Positions 36,243-49,379 of a DNA stretch of 64,000 bases are shown piece after piece. The notes beneath the pieces are model-generated. The model was not told the DNA's origin, ran no database searches, and saw nothing but the letters and a program-made list of their open reading frames with translations. The translations under genes and the position numbers were made by a program. The stretch comes from Hordeum vulgare subsp. vulgare (taxonomy: Eukaryota; Streptophyta; Magnoliopsida; Poales; Poaceae), in the NCBI RefSeq assembly GCF_904849725.1, contig NC_058518.1:211370741-211434740 (forward strand). The letters are read 5' to 3'. Each line of letters begins with the position of its first letter. Position 1 is the first letter of the stretch.

Positions 36243-37737
36243 AACTCGATCGAGTGCCAATAGTCTGTGAGTACCCGAACGTCTTTCCTGATGAGCTACC
36301 AGGAATGCCTCCTAACCGAGACATCAAGTTCATCATTGAGCTCATGCCAGGATCAAGGCCTATCTATAAGAAGCCTCACAGGATGTGATCCGAAGAGCTA
36401 GCGGAGCTTAAGAAGCAGCTGGATGAGCAACTCAGGAAAGTTTTTTCGTCCGAGTGCGCGACCTTGGGATCACCTGTTTTGTTCATGTCCAAGAAGGATG
36501 GAACTATCAGACTCTGCGCCGATTACCGTTCTCTCAATGAAGTCACGATCAAGAACTAGTATCCGCTCCCCAAGATTGAAGACTTGTTTGATCAGCTAAA
36601 TGGAGCTAAGGTATTTTCCAAGATCGATCTCCGGTCTGGATATTACCAACTGAAGATTCGACCCAAGGACATACCCAAGACTGCATTCATGACCCGGTAC
36701 GGTCTGTACAATGCACTGTCATGTCTTTTGGATTGACTAATGCCCCAGCTTACTTCATGTACCTAATGAACAAGGTCTTCATGGAATACATGGCCAAGTT
36801 TGTCGTCGTATTCATTGATGACATATTAATCTTTTCCAAATCCGAAGAAGAGCATGAGCAACACTTAAGGTTAGTTTTGGAAAAGCTTCGAGAGCACCAA
36901 CTTTATGCCAAATTTAGCAATTGCCAATTCTGGATGAACGAAGTTGGATTCTTGGGTCATACCATGACAGCAAGTGGATTGGCGGTTGATCCCTCCAAGA
37001 TTACTACGGTAACCAACTGGGATTCACCAATTGATGTGAAGGAAGTCAGGAGCTTTCTCGGACTCGCGGGATATTACCGCAAGTTTGTAGAAGGATTCTC
37101 CCACATCGCTCGACCTATGACTCAGCTCTTGAAGAAAGGCAAGAAGTTCGAATGGACGCTGGAGTGTGAAGCAAGCTTCCAAGAATTGAAGAAGAGATTA
37201 ACTACCGCCCCGGTATTGGCCACTCCAGATATCAGCAATGAGTTTGTGATATATTGTGATGCCTCAAGAACCAGGCTCGATGGGGTTCTAATGCAGGATG
37301 ACAGAGTTGTGGAATATATGTCACAACAACTGCTCCCGCATGAGGAGAATTATGCCACCCATGATCTCGAATTGGCAGCAGTAGTGCATGCCCTGAAGAC
37401 ATGGCGACATTACCTTCTGGGGAAACGATGTGAAATATACACTGAACACAAAAGTATGAAGTATATCTTCACCCAAAGGGAATTGAATACGAGGCGAGGA
37501 AGATGGTTGGAGTTAATCAAAGACTATGACCTCAACATTCAATATCACCCCGGTAAGGCCAATTTAGTGGCTGATGCCTTAAGCCGGAAGACCAGCACCT
37601 TGAACGCCATGCTCAAGGAAAGGCAACCTGCCTTGTATGAAGAATTGGAGAACTTCGGATTGGAGCTAGTAGAATCAGGATTCCTAGCTAACCTCAAAGT
37701 CAAACCAACGCTCATTGATGATATAAAGGAGCCCTAG
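36236..37737 (+). pseudogene. Gypsy reverse transcriptase and RNase H (degenerate)
   Basis: The first part (36236 to about 36710) has [35 protein letters not shown] and [14 protein letters not shown], with in-frame stops at 36386 (TGA) and 36557 (TAG). After a frameshift near 36710 the second part has MSFGLTNAP and the catalytic FIDD (residues 31-34 of the 36721 stretch), then AKFSNCQFW. RNase H has [34 protein letters not shown] and [16 protein letters not shown]. It ends at a TAG at 37735. Confidence 0.93.
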
Positions 37738-38724
37738 AAGGGTCATAAGATCGTTGAAGGCATCAAGAAGAAGATTCAAGAAGGCAATGCCCCAGGATTT
37801 TCAGTGGATAAACAAGGAGTATTGTGGTTTCGGAAATGTTTATGAGTACCCAACAAGGCTGAACTCAAGGATTTGATCCTACAGGAAGCTAATGATACAC
37901 CCTACTCTATTCACCCCGGTGGTACCAAGATGTATCAAGATCTCTGAGAAAGATTCTGGTGGCATGGCATGAAGAGGGAAATAGTGTCTTACGTTGCCAA
38001 GTGTGACGTGTGCCAGCGAGTAAAGGCTGAACATCAGCGACCTGCTGGACTGCTACAACCACTTCAAGTGCCAGAATGGAAGTGGGACAAAGTCGGCATG
38101 GATTTCATCACTGGATTGCCCAGGTCAAGCAAAGGGCACAACTCCATATGGGTCATAGTCGACCACCTGACCAAGGTGGCCCATTTCATTCCAGTCAACA
38201 CCACGTATGATGGAAACCAATTGGCTAGTATGTATATCCATCGTGTCGTGAGTCTTCAAGGAGTTCCCAAGGAGACTGTATCTGACCGAGGCACGCATTT
38301 CACCTCAAGATTTTGGAAGAAGTTCCAAGAAGCCCTCGGTACCAAGCTCTCTTTCAACACCGCTTTCCACCCGCAAATGGGCGGACAAACGGAAAGAGTG
38401 AATCAGATACTCGAAGATATGCTCCGCGCTTGCGTCTTGGCACATGGTGCCAAATGGGAAGACTGTCTGCCGTTTGCTGAGTTTTCATACAACAACAGCT
38501 ACCAGTCTAGTCTCCAAATGGCCCCATTTGAAGTGTTGTACGGACGAAAGTGCCGCACCCCGCTCAACTGGTCCGAAACCGGTGAAGGGCTGATTTTCGG
38601 GCTGGAAGTTTTGCACAAGGCAGAAGAGAAGGTGCAACTTGTCCGAGAAAATCTAAAGGCAGCCAAGTCACGACAAAAGAGCTATGCGGATTCTCACAGC
38701 AGGGAACTGGAGTTTAACCTTTAA
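37738..38724 (+). pseudogene. Gypsy integrase core (degenerate)
   Basis: In the same frame as RNase H, with TGA stops at 37843 and 37945 in the zinc-binding region (SIHPGGTKMYQD, then CDVC). From 37969 there are 251 open codons. The catalytic triad is intact: Asp45 (GMDFITGLP), Asp106 (VSDRGTHF) and Glu142 (GQTERVNQ), with the canonical 35-residue spacing between the second Asp and Glu. It ends at a TAA at 38722. Confidence 0.92.
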
Positions 38725-39156
38725 GACCAGGTGTACCTCCGAGTCACACCTCTCAAGGGAACCAAGCGTTTCCATGTTAAAGGGAAACTCGATCCAAGGT
38801 TCATTGGACCTTTTAAGATCATGACAAGGCGGGGAGAAGTTGCTTATCAATTGGAACTACCTCCGGAACTTTCGGGTGTGCACAACGTCTTCCACGTGTC
38901 ACAACTTCGGAAGTGTCTTCAAGCGCCAAATCGACCCGATCTTTACAAGGACATTGACCATAAAACCATCGACCTTCAGCCAAACCTCACCTACTGCAAG
39001 AAGCCGATCCGCATTCTGGATGAAGCTGAGCGTTGCACCAGAAGCCGCACCATCAAGTATTTCAAGGTTCAGTGGAGCAACCACACCGAAGCCGAAGAGA
39101 CATGGGAGCGTGAAGACTATCTCCGATCTGAGTTTCCGGACCTTTTTAGCACCTAG
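38725..39156 (+). pseudogene. Integrase C-terminus with chromodomain
   Basis: Continues in the same frame after the TAA. It has the GPF-containing C-terminal motif (DPRFIGPFKIMTR) and VHNVFHVSQLRKCL. The last 48 residues resemble a chromodomain (KYFKVQWSNHTEAEETWERE). In chromoviruses this module is thought to guide integration to marked chromatin. The final stop is a TAG at 39154. Confidence 0.88.
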
Positions 39157-39185
39157 CTTAGGAATCTTGGGGACGAGATTCTTGT

Positions 39186-39199
39186 AAGGGGGATAGGTC
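39186..39199 (+). other. Polypurine tract of the chromodomain Gypsy
   Basis: AAGGGGGATAGGTC directly before the 3' LTR. It primes plus-strand synthesis and fixes the LTR start at 39200. Confidence 0.8.
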
Positions 39200-40473
39200 T
39201 ATCACACCCTGTTTTTCCTACCACTTTGTGTGTAATGCAAAAATCTGAGCTTGTTAAAACTTTTTCACAACTAATTATGTGAGTGCCATGATTTTCATCG
39301 TATGCTTGTGTGTTTGATAATGTGATGATAAAAACCCCATTTCACAATATTGAATTATTTTCAAAAACCTTTACTTGTTTCTGATCAAGGTAAAACCCTA
39401 TTTTGAGTTGCACTACATGCCCTTGATGGCAAGGAGTTTTTGTACTCAAAGTTGGTGGTCTGATTTTAACTTCATTTTAGTGCTCCAAAACCAAAAAATA
39501 ATTATTTTTAGAATTATTTTCCTAATTAAATTGCATGTCCATTTCTAAGGCCAGAATTGGTATTCCTACTTGGAAAAATACTTTTCTAGCTTAGAAAAAT
39601 CTGATTAAATTTGGAGGTGATCAGAAGGACATATATTTTCCATACATAAGATTTTAAACCCCTATTTATATTATAATTATTTAAGTAAAACCGTGAAAAC
39701 CATTTCTGTCTGTTTTGACCTTTTGAAATATTTCCAAATGAAATAGTCTCAATAAAATCCTAAAAAATTCCAGTGGTATCCCTCAGCCATATTTGGTGTC
39801 CACATAAAGTTTCACTTTGATCCAAGGTGATTAAGGACCCCAAATAACCATAAAACCCCTTCTGTCCAGATTGGAGTTAGAGCAACTCTACATAGCAAAG
39901 TTTCTCCAATGATGTTGAAACTGTGCAAGATTGTCTAATACCTCAAATGAGGGTTCCACACCAAAAATAGGATTTGTGGGACTTAGTTTGCCCACACTCT
40001 CTTTGGAAGGGACATATATGGTCAAATGGTGGTGTTTTCAAGTTTACAAAGCTAAACTTGTCCAATGGATCTCAAACTAGGTGAAACCCCATGTTTAAGC
40101 ACCAAACCCAAACCTGTTAAGTTGCAGCACCAGTGGTGGGTTGGAACTACCCCAAACCACTGTCGAGCACCTTCTCACAGATGGGTAAAAGTCCCTTTAA
40201 AACATAGCTAAACCCAGCCCATTTTCTCCAAACTCTCAGATTAGGTGGCCAGTATCAATGCCCAACCCCAGTCAACTAGCCCTCACTGTTTCAAAGTGGA
40301 AATGCAAAAAAACCCAATCTAAGCTTCAGTTCAAAGCTGACAGTACGAGTATTCCTTGTTTTCCTTGACCAGCCGAAGCTCCCACGGGACCCCAACGGCT
40401 ATCCTCACTCCCATCCAGTGTTAGGACATGCTAGACACATCCAAAGTGCCTCAGAGCGCACCAGCATGCCGTG

Positions 40474-40873
40474 CACTACTGGAATTCAGAAATTTGCCGT
40501 CAGCCTTGCCTTTGCCGTCTGCTGATACATGGGAAAGAGCTTCTTTGCCGTCAGCTGGCACAAAGCAGACGGCAAACACAACACCTAAGGCAAAAGTTTT
40601 GTTTGCCGTCGGCCTTCCCTTTGCCGTCGGCCAGCGGACGGCAAAGGAACCACAAGCAGACGACAAAGGGGTGGCAGACGGCAAAGGGTGTGCCACCCTA
40701 GCGGCCGGAGCCCACCCCACCCCACTCACACTTTGCCGTCTGCCACCTAGCCTTTGCAGACGACAAAGGGGGCTCCCTCTCTAACGGCCCATAGCCCCCC
40801 ACCCCTCCCCTAACGGCTCTCGCGCCCACCACCTGCCCGCTCTCTCTCTCTCTCTCGCCCTGCCCTCTCTCTC
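40474..40873 (+). mobile_element. CACTA-type terminus, one end only
   Basis: Compared with the 5' LTR this 400-bp block is an insertion in the 3' LTR after CATGCCGTG. It starts CACTACTGGAATTCAG, the terminal repeat of Triticeae CACTA elements, and is full of subterminal repeats TTTGCCGTC and GACGGCAAA in both orientations. The expected inverted terminus (CCAGTAGTG) is not found on the right. Instead the insert ends in a CT-rich run before the LTR resumes at GCTTGCC. No transposase. Either a one-ended fragment or a non-autonomous copy with a degraded right end. Confidence 0.7.
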
Positions 40874-41241
40874 GCTTGCCAAAACTGCGCTCTGGGCACA
40901 CTACAGGAAGCCACCAAGGTGGGGGCGACGCTCTCGGCCAGTTCCAGCCGCCCCCGAGGTGTCCAACCTCTTCCCTGACAACCCCTCTACATCGAGCGAC
41001 CATCAGGGCCCCTCCTCTCCCGCGCTAGAGCTTGTGTGACACGTGCCCGCGCGCACCAGAACCGGCCAAGGTTGCGCGGCCACTGATGCTCTACTCCTTG
41101 CTCTCTCCCTCTGTTGCAGATGGTTCTAGCAGTCCTAAACCATGTCCTGACACTGTGGTTTCGACCCCAGCCCCTCTGTGCACCCCCATGCACGCCACGG
41201 TGAGTTACCGACGCTCCCGAATCGGCTCACCGTCGCGGGCC

Positions 41242-41250
41242 TATAAATAG
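41242..41250 (+). promoter_or_regulatory. TATA box in the Gypsy 3' LTR
   Basis: TATAAATAG, the counterpart of 25538-25546 in the 5' LTR, with the same flanks. Confidence 0.7.
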
Positions 41251-42579
41251 TCCTCCCCCTCGCTCCAGGACCCCTCAGACAGGTTCGCCACGACCACTAG
41301 CACCTCCCTAGCCACCCTAGCAAGCCAAAAGAGCGCTGGTGCTCGAGATCGACCGAGGCCCCTCCGCCTCGGATCTCATGTCGATCTCTGGCTACACTAC
41401 GGCTCCTGCGTCCCTCGACCCACCAAACTGATCCCCTCGACCTCACGAAGCTTTCCCCCAACTCTCCCAAGCATTCCGTGCCCCTAGCTACCCTCTCGAC
41501 CACCTCCCGAAACTCCTCCGCCGCGGCCTCCTCGTCGTCGGCGAAACCGTGCCTCTCCGTCGTTGTTTTGACCATCAGCACGTAGGCAGCGTCGAGCCGA
41601 ACCCATTTATGTCCTCGTTGGGGCTTGAGAACGTCGGCAGCCTCGCGGGCGTGCTCCTCCTCCTTAGTGGCCAGAGGTAGGAGACGACCCCGACAGGTGT
41701 GCCCCACCTGTTAGTGGCCCAACACTCTCCCCCTCGCTGCCAGCAGACACTGACCGCAGGGCCCCGCACGTCAGGTTCAAACCTGACGGCTCGCGCGCCT
41801 GGGCAGGGTGTTGGCTGGCCTTGGGCCGACCCAGTTCCAAGCCGAGCAAGGCCAGGGACTTAGCCCATTTTTTCTTTTGTTTTTAAAATCTGATTTCAAA
41901 GATTTTTGTAAAAATATTTAACCAGTATAAAAAATATTATTTTTCCACTGATATTCTTCTAAAAATATGTAGTATTTAATGAGACCATTGGATGATTTTT
42001 CACCAACTATTCTGTTTTACAATAATAAAAAGGACTAAATTGGAATAGTTTTGCTTCTGTTTGGTTGATTTTAAAAATGTTCCTTTAGTGGAATCAGTAG
42101 CAAATATTTTTCAAAATAACAACTTAGATTTATCAGTAATAAAGAAAATTTTAAAAAAATGACTATGTGATCTGTATTTGAGTGAGATATTTGTTTTTTA
42201 TTCTTTAGAGTACTATAGAAAATCCGTGTGACGAGGGAATCGGAGCGGAAGACCTCGAAGACCCTGGATACCTAGCTGACCAAGGCAAGCAACCCTTTGA
42301 CCATGACTGAGCATATGTTATATTCATGTTAAGATAGCAAATATTTCCGTTGCATAAGATCATAAGTGCGTGTAAATCATTGATGTGATGTTACCGATGG
42401 CTCCTCCGGAGCACATGCATAAAGCTTGATCCTACCACCTATGAGGGTCATGCTAGTATCATGTTGACAAGTAAAGCTAGAGTAATAGTAGCATGATCAT
42501 GTTGTTGGTATAAATCAAAGGTTTAAGAAAACCCCGTCGGGTGCCACTAATGCCTGAGGGTGATGATGAGTTAGGTGGC

Positions 42580-44077
42580 TGCTATCCCACAGACAACAGC
42601 GCAAGAAATTGACACGTTGACAGAGGCTGGGCTTGCGTTGGTTTTTCCCTTGAAGAGGAAAGGATGATGCAGCACAGGAGCAGTAAGTATTTCCCTCAGT
42701 TTGAGAACCAAGGTATCGATCGAGAAGGAGGGTCTCGTCAAGTCTAGAGTACCTGCGCAAACACAAAGAAGCTTGCACCCAACGCTTCAAAGGAGTTGTT
42801 AATCCCTTCAAGATTGTTTGCAAAGTGAGATCCGAAGGCGGAAAGTGCAATGAAGTAAAAAGTGTAAGGCTAAAAATATGGTGTGGAGTAGAACCTGGGG
42901 GCCATAGTGTTCACTAGAGGCTTCTCTCAAAATAGCAAGTATCACGGTGGGTGAACAAATTAATGTCGAGCAATTGATAGAACCGCGCAAAGTCATGACG
43001 ATATCTAAGGCAATGATCATACATATAGGCATCACGAGACAAATAGACCGATACTTTCAGCATCTACTACTATTACTCCACACATCGACCGCTATCCAGC
43101 ATGCCTCTAGTGTATTGAGTTCATGACAAATAGAGTAACGCTTTAAGCAAGATGACATGATGTAGAGGGATAATCTCAAACCAATGATGAAAACCCCATC
43201 TTTTTACCCTTGATGGCAACAAAAGGATGCATGCCTCGCTACCCCTTCTGTCACTGGGTGAGGTCACCGCATGGTATGAACCCAAAACCAAGCACTTCTC
43301 CCATTGCAAGAATCAAAGATCTAGTTGGCCAAACAAAACCCACAACTCGGAGAGAATTACAAGGATATGAAATCATGCATAAGAGAGATCAGAAGAAACT
43401 CAAATAAGATTCATAGATAATCTGATCATAAATCCACAATTCATCGGATCTCGACAAACACAATGCAAAAGAAGATTACATCGGATAGATATCCATGAAT
43501 ATTATGGAGAACTTTGTATTGAAGATATAAGAGAGAGAAGAAGCCATCTAGTTACTAGCTATGGACCCGTAGGTCTATGGTGAACTACTCACGCATCATC
43601 GGAGAGGTCATGGTGTTGATGGAGAAGCCCTCCGTGTCTGAATCCCCCCTCCGACAGGGCACCAGGACGTGCCCAGATGGGATGTTGCGGAGACAGAAGC
43701 TTGCGGCGGCGGAAAAGTGATTGCGATGATCTCTTGATTTTTCTGGAATTTATGGGAATATATGGGCGAAAGACCTAGGGCAAAGGGCGTCCAGGGGGCC
43801 CACAAGCCTGGATGGCGCGGCCCCCTGGCCTCGGGGTGGGGTCTTTTGGGGGCCCTGGGGCTCCCCTGGCTCCCAAGCTCCCCGATCTTCTTCCGTTCCA
43901 AAAAAAATCTTTTCGGGGATTTTCTTCCGTTTGGACTCCATTTCAAAATCTCCTCTGAAAGGGATCAAAAACATGGAAAAAACAGGAACTGGCACTTGGC
44001 ACTGAGTTAATAAGTTAGTCCCAAAAAATATATAAAATGCATGCAAAACATCCAAAGTTTGACAAGATAATAGTATG
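42580..44077 (-). repeat. Athila-type LTR (3' copy, nearly complete)
   Basis: About 1.5 kb. In minus orientation it should begin TGATACGTCTCC, but it stops at GATAATAGTATG (44066-44077), where Sabrina-like sequence starts. It shares its last 286 bases (43792-44077) with 49459-49744 at high identity. It is also related to the LTR at 12415-13915. Confidence 0.8.
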
Positions 44078-44690
44078 TTTTAGCGTCCCGAAGAAAAATA
44101 CCTCGAAAATAAAAGTTCTCCGATGGTCCTGAAAATTTAGTATGATTTGTTCTGGAATTTTTGAAAATTACTGGGCTTGAGAGCTGGCCTGGGGGCCATA
44201 TCAGTGGGCCACAAGCCCTGCCACCGCCACCCACCCTGGTGGCGTAGGACAAGCTTGTGGGGCCCACAGGGATCCCCTCCACTCATTCCAGCTCCCAGCC
44301 TCTTCTTGCACCTCCAGAAAAGATTGTTTCGCAGCTCAAACCCGTGTTCTTGCTCATTTGGCTATGATTTTCGATCTCCTTGCTCAAAGCACCATTCTCC
44401 GAACCATTTTGGGGAAATTACTCCTTGGTAAGTGACTCCTCCATTGGTCCAATTAGTTTTTGCTCTAGTGCTTTATCTTTCGCGTATTCTTGCTACCTTG
44501 GTGACCCTGTTCTTGAGCTAGAAAGGTTGATTTTAGCTGGTCCCAAGTAGTTTTAGCGCGTGATACGTTCTCTAGGCACTAGTAGGACTAGTTGCTACAA
44601 GTTGGGTTAATTTTTATTCACTTTTCTTTCGAAGTCTCTAAAAATTTCAGAATTTTTCAGAGCTAGAGAAAGGAAAAGATTAAGAGGTTC

Positions 44691-45746
44691 TTGAGAGGCT
44701 CTTCAAGCCGTAACGCCAAGGAGGATGAGAAGAACCACCCCAAGTACGTAGTCCCTCGAGTCACAGAAGTTCGAGCGTGCGAGTGGCCAAGTGATGAATT
44801 CTTGCGCGCCGCTGGGCTTTATGAAGACTTTTATTACTTGGTGGAGAACGCAGGTCTTACTGCGTTCGTTGCAGATAAGTGCTCACAATACCTCCTCCTC
44901 ACCAATATTTTCGTTCAAAGCTTCAACTTTTATCCGAGGAAGAATCCTCCCATGGTTGAGTTCATGATATACGATGTTCCCTAGTGCATGACACTACAGG
45001 ATTTTTGCAATGTATGCGAATTACCTTATGTTGGGGATATCCGTGACCCTCGTCCACGGGACTTGGAGGATTTCATGGGTTCTATTGATGTTGGAGAGGA
45101 GAGAGGAGTGTCTCGCGCTAGAATTGCAAGCATACATTTTCCTGTGCTTCGGTACTTCTCATTATTTGTGGGAAAATGTTTGATTGGCTGTGGGGAGGCT
45201 GGATCACTTAGTTCTCCACACCTTGCGGTTTTGCGCGAAGGTCTTTATAGCGATAAGACTTACAGCCTAGGTGCTATAGTGGCCCAGCGGTTGAACACCA
45301 AACGTTCCAAGGGTGTCGTCTATGGAGGTATCTATGCTACCCGTCTTGCGAGACACCTTGAGATACCCGTTAGACTGGGAGAGGAAGGAGAAATGCTTCT
45401 CCCCGAAAAATATCTGGATTATGACAGCATGGTTCACCATGATTTTCTGGATAGAGATGCTAGTAGACGGATGATTTATAACTTGGTATTTAGTCAGGGT
45501 ACTCGAGAGACTATTACTTTGCCTGCTCCTTCTTTGTTTGATCTTCATGCAGGCAGGTACACTATTATGCCCTCAGACATCTACGCATATTGGGGCTTGG
45601 CCCAACCACAGGCGCCCGTGCCCAATCCACCAGTCGAGTACCAGACGCCAGTTTATCAGTGGGAGCTAGAGGAGCTCACACAACAGTGGCATCCACAGTC
45701 TGCTTCGGAGTATCTTGGAGCTGGTGATTTCCCACCATGGGAGTAG
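44691..45746 (+). pseudogene. Athila-type ORF of a non-autonomous element
   Basis: Two in-phase pieces: 97 codons (44691-44984, start MRGSSSRNAKEDEKNH, ending at a TAG) and 252 codons (44988-45746, CMTLQDFCNVCELPYVGDI onwards, ending at a TAG). Together they would give about 350 residues with one nonsense codon. There is no gag zinc knuckle, protease, RT or integrase. The position and style match the ORF of Athila-clade derivatives that lack pol (Athila ORF1-like), but the exact family is inferred. A polypurine AAGCTTGGGGGAGTACG follows 16 bases after the stop. Confidence 0.6.
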
Positions 45747-47663
45747 ACTAAGCTAGGCCAAAAGCCTAAGCTTGGGGGAGTACGTGTTCTCATCGACTTT
45801 ACATTCATGTTTATGGTTTCACTTAGTTAGCCGGTGTTTATACTTTGTCATTGTATTATCCATGCTAGTTTATTTTTGTTTTCTTGTTTTCTTGTTTTGT
45901 GTCCTTTTAAGAAAACCCAAAAATATTTTTCTTTCTTCTTTTGCTTGTTGGGAGCTTTCCCGTGTAAATAGTTTTCTTTTTCTTTGGGTCAAGGTAGAAG
46001 ATATTGGTTTCAATGTTTAGTGGTTCTTGCATGCTTACCTGTTTAGCTTTCAAAGAGCCATATTACTTTGTCTTCTCCTTTGTGTTTGCCTGCAGATTCA
46101 GCTTAGTCCAATGCGCTTATTATTGTTCACATCATTTGATCGTGCAAATGAAAGGCAATAATGATGATATATGATGAAGTGACTGAGACTGGAAAAGCTG
46201 GTATGAACTCTATCTATTTTGTTTTTGTAAATACGACTAGCTTGTCGACCTAGATTGAGCTTTGTTGTGAGAGAACCATATTTGCAATGACAACTTAGAG
46301 ATCATAGTTTCTAATGCCATGATTATTTAGCTGAGAGCTTATAATGGTTTGTCTTGAATGCCAACATAGATTTTGAGATGACTATGACGTAGTATGATAG
46401 GATGGTATTCTCCTTTGAATGTTTCAAGTGGCTTGACTCGGCGCATGTTCATGCATGTAGTTGAAACAAAATCAACATAGCCTCTATGATGTTCGCCTTC
46501 ATGGTGATTTATATCCTGTTCATGCTTGCATTCAATGTTAGTCAAACTCGTTGCATCTTGATGACTGTTGTCGCTCTCTAGTTGGTCGCTTCACAGTCTT
46601 TTGCTAGCCTTCACTTGTACTAAGCGGAATACTGCTTGTGCATCCACTTCCATAAACCCAAAAGTTTTTCCATGAGAGTCCACCATACCTACCTATTTGC
46701 GGTATCTACCTGCCGTTCCAAGTAAATTTGCATGTGCCACTCTCTAAACCTTCAAGAAATAATCTGTTTTGCATGCCCGAACCGCTCATGTGGTGACAGG
46801 GGCTACTGGTATCTTCCATGCTAGGAGTGTTATCCTCAACATGTGTTTATTCACTGTCATTCACAAGAAAGGGGCCGGTAATTGGAATGCCCAGTTCCAC
46901 GCTTAAATCGAAAACATAATTGTAAAACAACACTCCCCCGGATTGATGTTAGTATGGATGGTACCCGAGGATTTGGCTAGCCGTGGAGTGTGATTGATTG
47001 GTGGTGGGGGAGTTAAAACTTTACTTTTCTGTTTGGGAACCGCCTATAGCATGAGTAGCATGGAAGATATTGAGAACTCTTGGTCATTGCATTGACAATG
47101 AAAGCATGCCACCCAAAATTATTATCTCTGTTTTCAAAGCTTGAGCTCTGGCACCTCTGCAAATCAATGCTTCCCTCTGCGAAGGGCCTGTCTATTTGTT
47201 TTCCTGATTAGTCATCCTCCTCTTATATAAGCACCATTTAGAGAGCACCTATGTCATTTTTATGCTTTGCTTTTGATTGATATTGAGTATGACTATGATT
47301 GGATCTTCGTTGCTATGAATTACAATGTTTAGTCAGCCCTTGATCTTTGAAAGTGCTCTGCATTTATGTTTTGCAGTCTCAGAAAGAGCTAGCGAGATAC
47401 CACCTATTCATATTTCTTCATGCTTGTTTTGATTGAAGTGTTGGTATTTGAAACTCATTATTATTTGCTCATTAGCTGGTTATGCCATTGATATTAGTTT
47501 ACCGTGAGACCTTTGTATCACTTGTTTATGTGGTTAACTTGTGATCTTGCTGAAATTCTGGTTATGAATTAGACATAGTTGCAACAACAAGATCAAACAG
47601 AGTTTGTCAAAGTTTTTCTTCCTCTCTCAGTTTGTCAACTGAGTTGCTTGAGGACAAGCAAGG
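45747..47663 (+). other. Non-coding 3' internal region of the Sabrina-like element
   Basis: About 1.9 kb with no ORF of note. It begins with a polypurine tract at 45762-45780 and leads to the final polypurine tract before the LTR. Nothing else is recognised. Confidence 0.6.
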
Positions 47664-47681
47664 TTTTAAGCTTGGGTGAGT
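47664..47681 (+). other. Polypurine tract of the Sabrina-like element
   Basis: TTTTAAGCTTGGGTGAGT directly before the LTR start TGATACGTCTCC. Typical of Athila-clade elements. Confidence 0.8.
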
Positions 47682-49371
47682 TGATACGTCTCCATCATAT
47701 CTACTTTTCCAAACTCTTTTGCCCTTGTTTTGGACTCTAATTTGCATGATTTGAATGGAACTAACCTGGACTGACGCTGTTTTCAGCAGAATTGCCTTGG
47801 TGTTATTTTTGTGCAGAAATCAAAGTTCTCCAAACGTCCTGAAAATTTACGGAGATCATTTTTGGAAAATATGAAAAATACCTGCGCGAAGATCCACCTG
47901 AGGGGGTGGGCCAGTGGGCCACAAGCCCTGCCTCCGCCACCCCCTCGTGGCGGTGGGCAAGCTTGTGTGGCCCACATGGCTTTGCCGCCCCCAATCTCAG
48001 CTCTATAAGTTCCTTTCGTCCCAGAAAAAATAAAAAGAGAAGATTTCGTCGCGTTTGCGATACGGAGGCGCCGCAACAACCCGTTCTTCATCTGGAGGAC
48101 AGATCTGGAGTCCGTCTTGGGCTCCAGAGAGGGGAAATTGTCGCCATCCTCATCATCAACCTTCTTCCCTCTCCAATTCCATGAAGATCTTCGTCGTTTG
48201 TGAGTAATCTATTCGTAGGCTCATTGGGCGGTGATGAGTAGGATGAGATCTATCATGTAATCGAGTTAGTTTTGATGGGGATTGATCCCTAGTATCCACT
48301 ATGTTCTGAGATTGATGTTGCTACTACTTTTCCATGCTTAATGCTTGTCACTAGGGTCCGAGTGCCATGATTTTAGATCTGAAATTATTATGTTGTCACC
48401 AATATATGTGTGTTTTAGATCCGATCTTGCAAGTTGTAGTTACCTACTATGTGTTATGATCCGGCAACCCTGGAGTGACAAGAACCGGAACCACTCCCGG
48501 TGATGACAATAGTTTGAGGAGTTCATGTGTTCACCAAGTGCTAATGCGTTGGTCCGGTTCATTATTAAAAGGAGAACCTTAATATCCCGTAGTTTCCTTT
48601 TAGACCCCGCTGCCACGGGAGGGATGGACAATAGATGTCATGCAAGTTCTTTTCCCTAAGCACGTATGACGACACACGGAATGCATGCCTACATCACATT
48701 GATGAATGGGAGCTAGCCACATATCTCTCCGTGTTATAACTGTTGCATGATGAATATCATCCAAACAAATCACCGACCCATTGCCTACGATTTTGTCCTA
48801 CTGCTGTTGTTACTTGTCTTGCTCTGCTGTTACTACTATTGCTGCTGTTGTTAGTTGTCTTGCTCTGCTGCTGTTACTTGTCTTGCTCTGCTATTACTAC
48901 TGTTGCTGCTGCTGTTACTTGTCTTGCTCTGCTGCTGTTACTTGTCTTGCTCTGCAACTACTGTTGCTACTACTGTCGCTTGCTACTGTTGCTACTTGCT
49001 AGTGCTGTCACTACTACTGTTCCTTGCCGCTGCTATTACTCGTTACACTGCTGCTACCTGCTACCATTTTGGTTCGCTGGTCGTTGACGGGAACTGACAA
49101 TTTCCGTCAATGAGGCAACTTGGTGCCATTGATACAATCGTTAGGAATAGTCTGCCGTCAACATATCGTTTCTGACACCGTTGTTATCATACTACTTTGC
49201 TGTTACTACTTTGCTTGCAGATACTAATCTTTCAGGTGTGGTTGAATCTGACGCATTCAGCTGCTAATACTCGAGAGTATTCTCTCACCTCCTGTCTGGC
49301 TAACCAACAAGTTTGGGTCGAATGCTCTACCCTCGAAAACTACTACGATCCCACACGCTGGTGGGTCGTCA
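47682..49371 (+). repeat. Sabrina-like LTR
   Basis: About 1690 bp starting TGATACGTCTCCATCATATC and ending GGTGGGTCGTCA. A TATA-like TATAAG at 48004-48009 precedes the probable start. The CTG/TGT-rich tract (48795-49060) is a known style for this LTR group. It is preceded by a polypurine tract (as a 3' LTR should be) but also followed by a PBS-like sequence (as a 5' LTR would be). Confidence 0.75.
48795..49060. repeat. Trinucleotide-rich minisatellite in the Sabrina-like LTR
   Basis: Repeats of CTGCTGTTACTTGTCTTGCT and shorter CTG/TGT/ACT units. It creates long Leu-rich ORFs in three frames that are artefacts. Confidence 0.85.
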
Positions 49372-49379
49372 ACAACATT

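Noticed and set aside
48743..49097. Leucine-rich ORFs in three frames
   Set aside because: They come from a trinucleotide-rich minisatellite within a Sabrina-like LTR; every frame is open and hydrophobic for compositional reasons.
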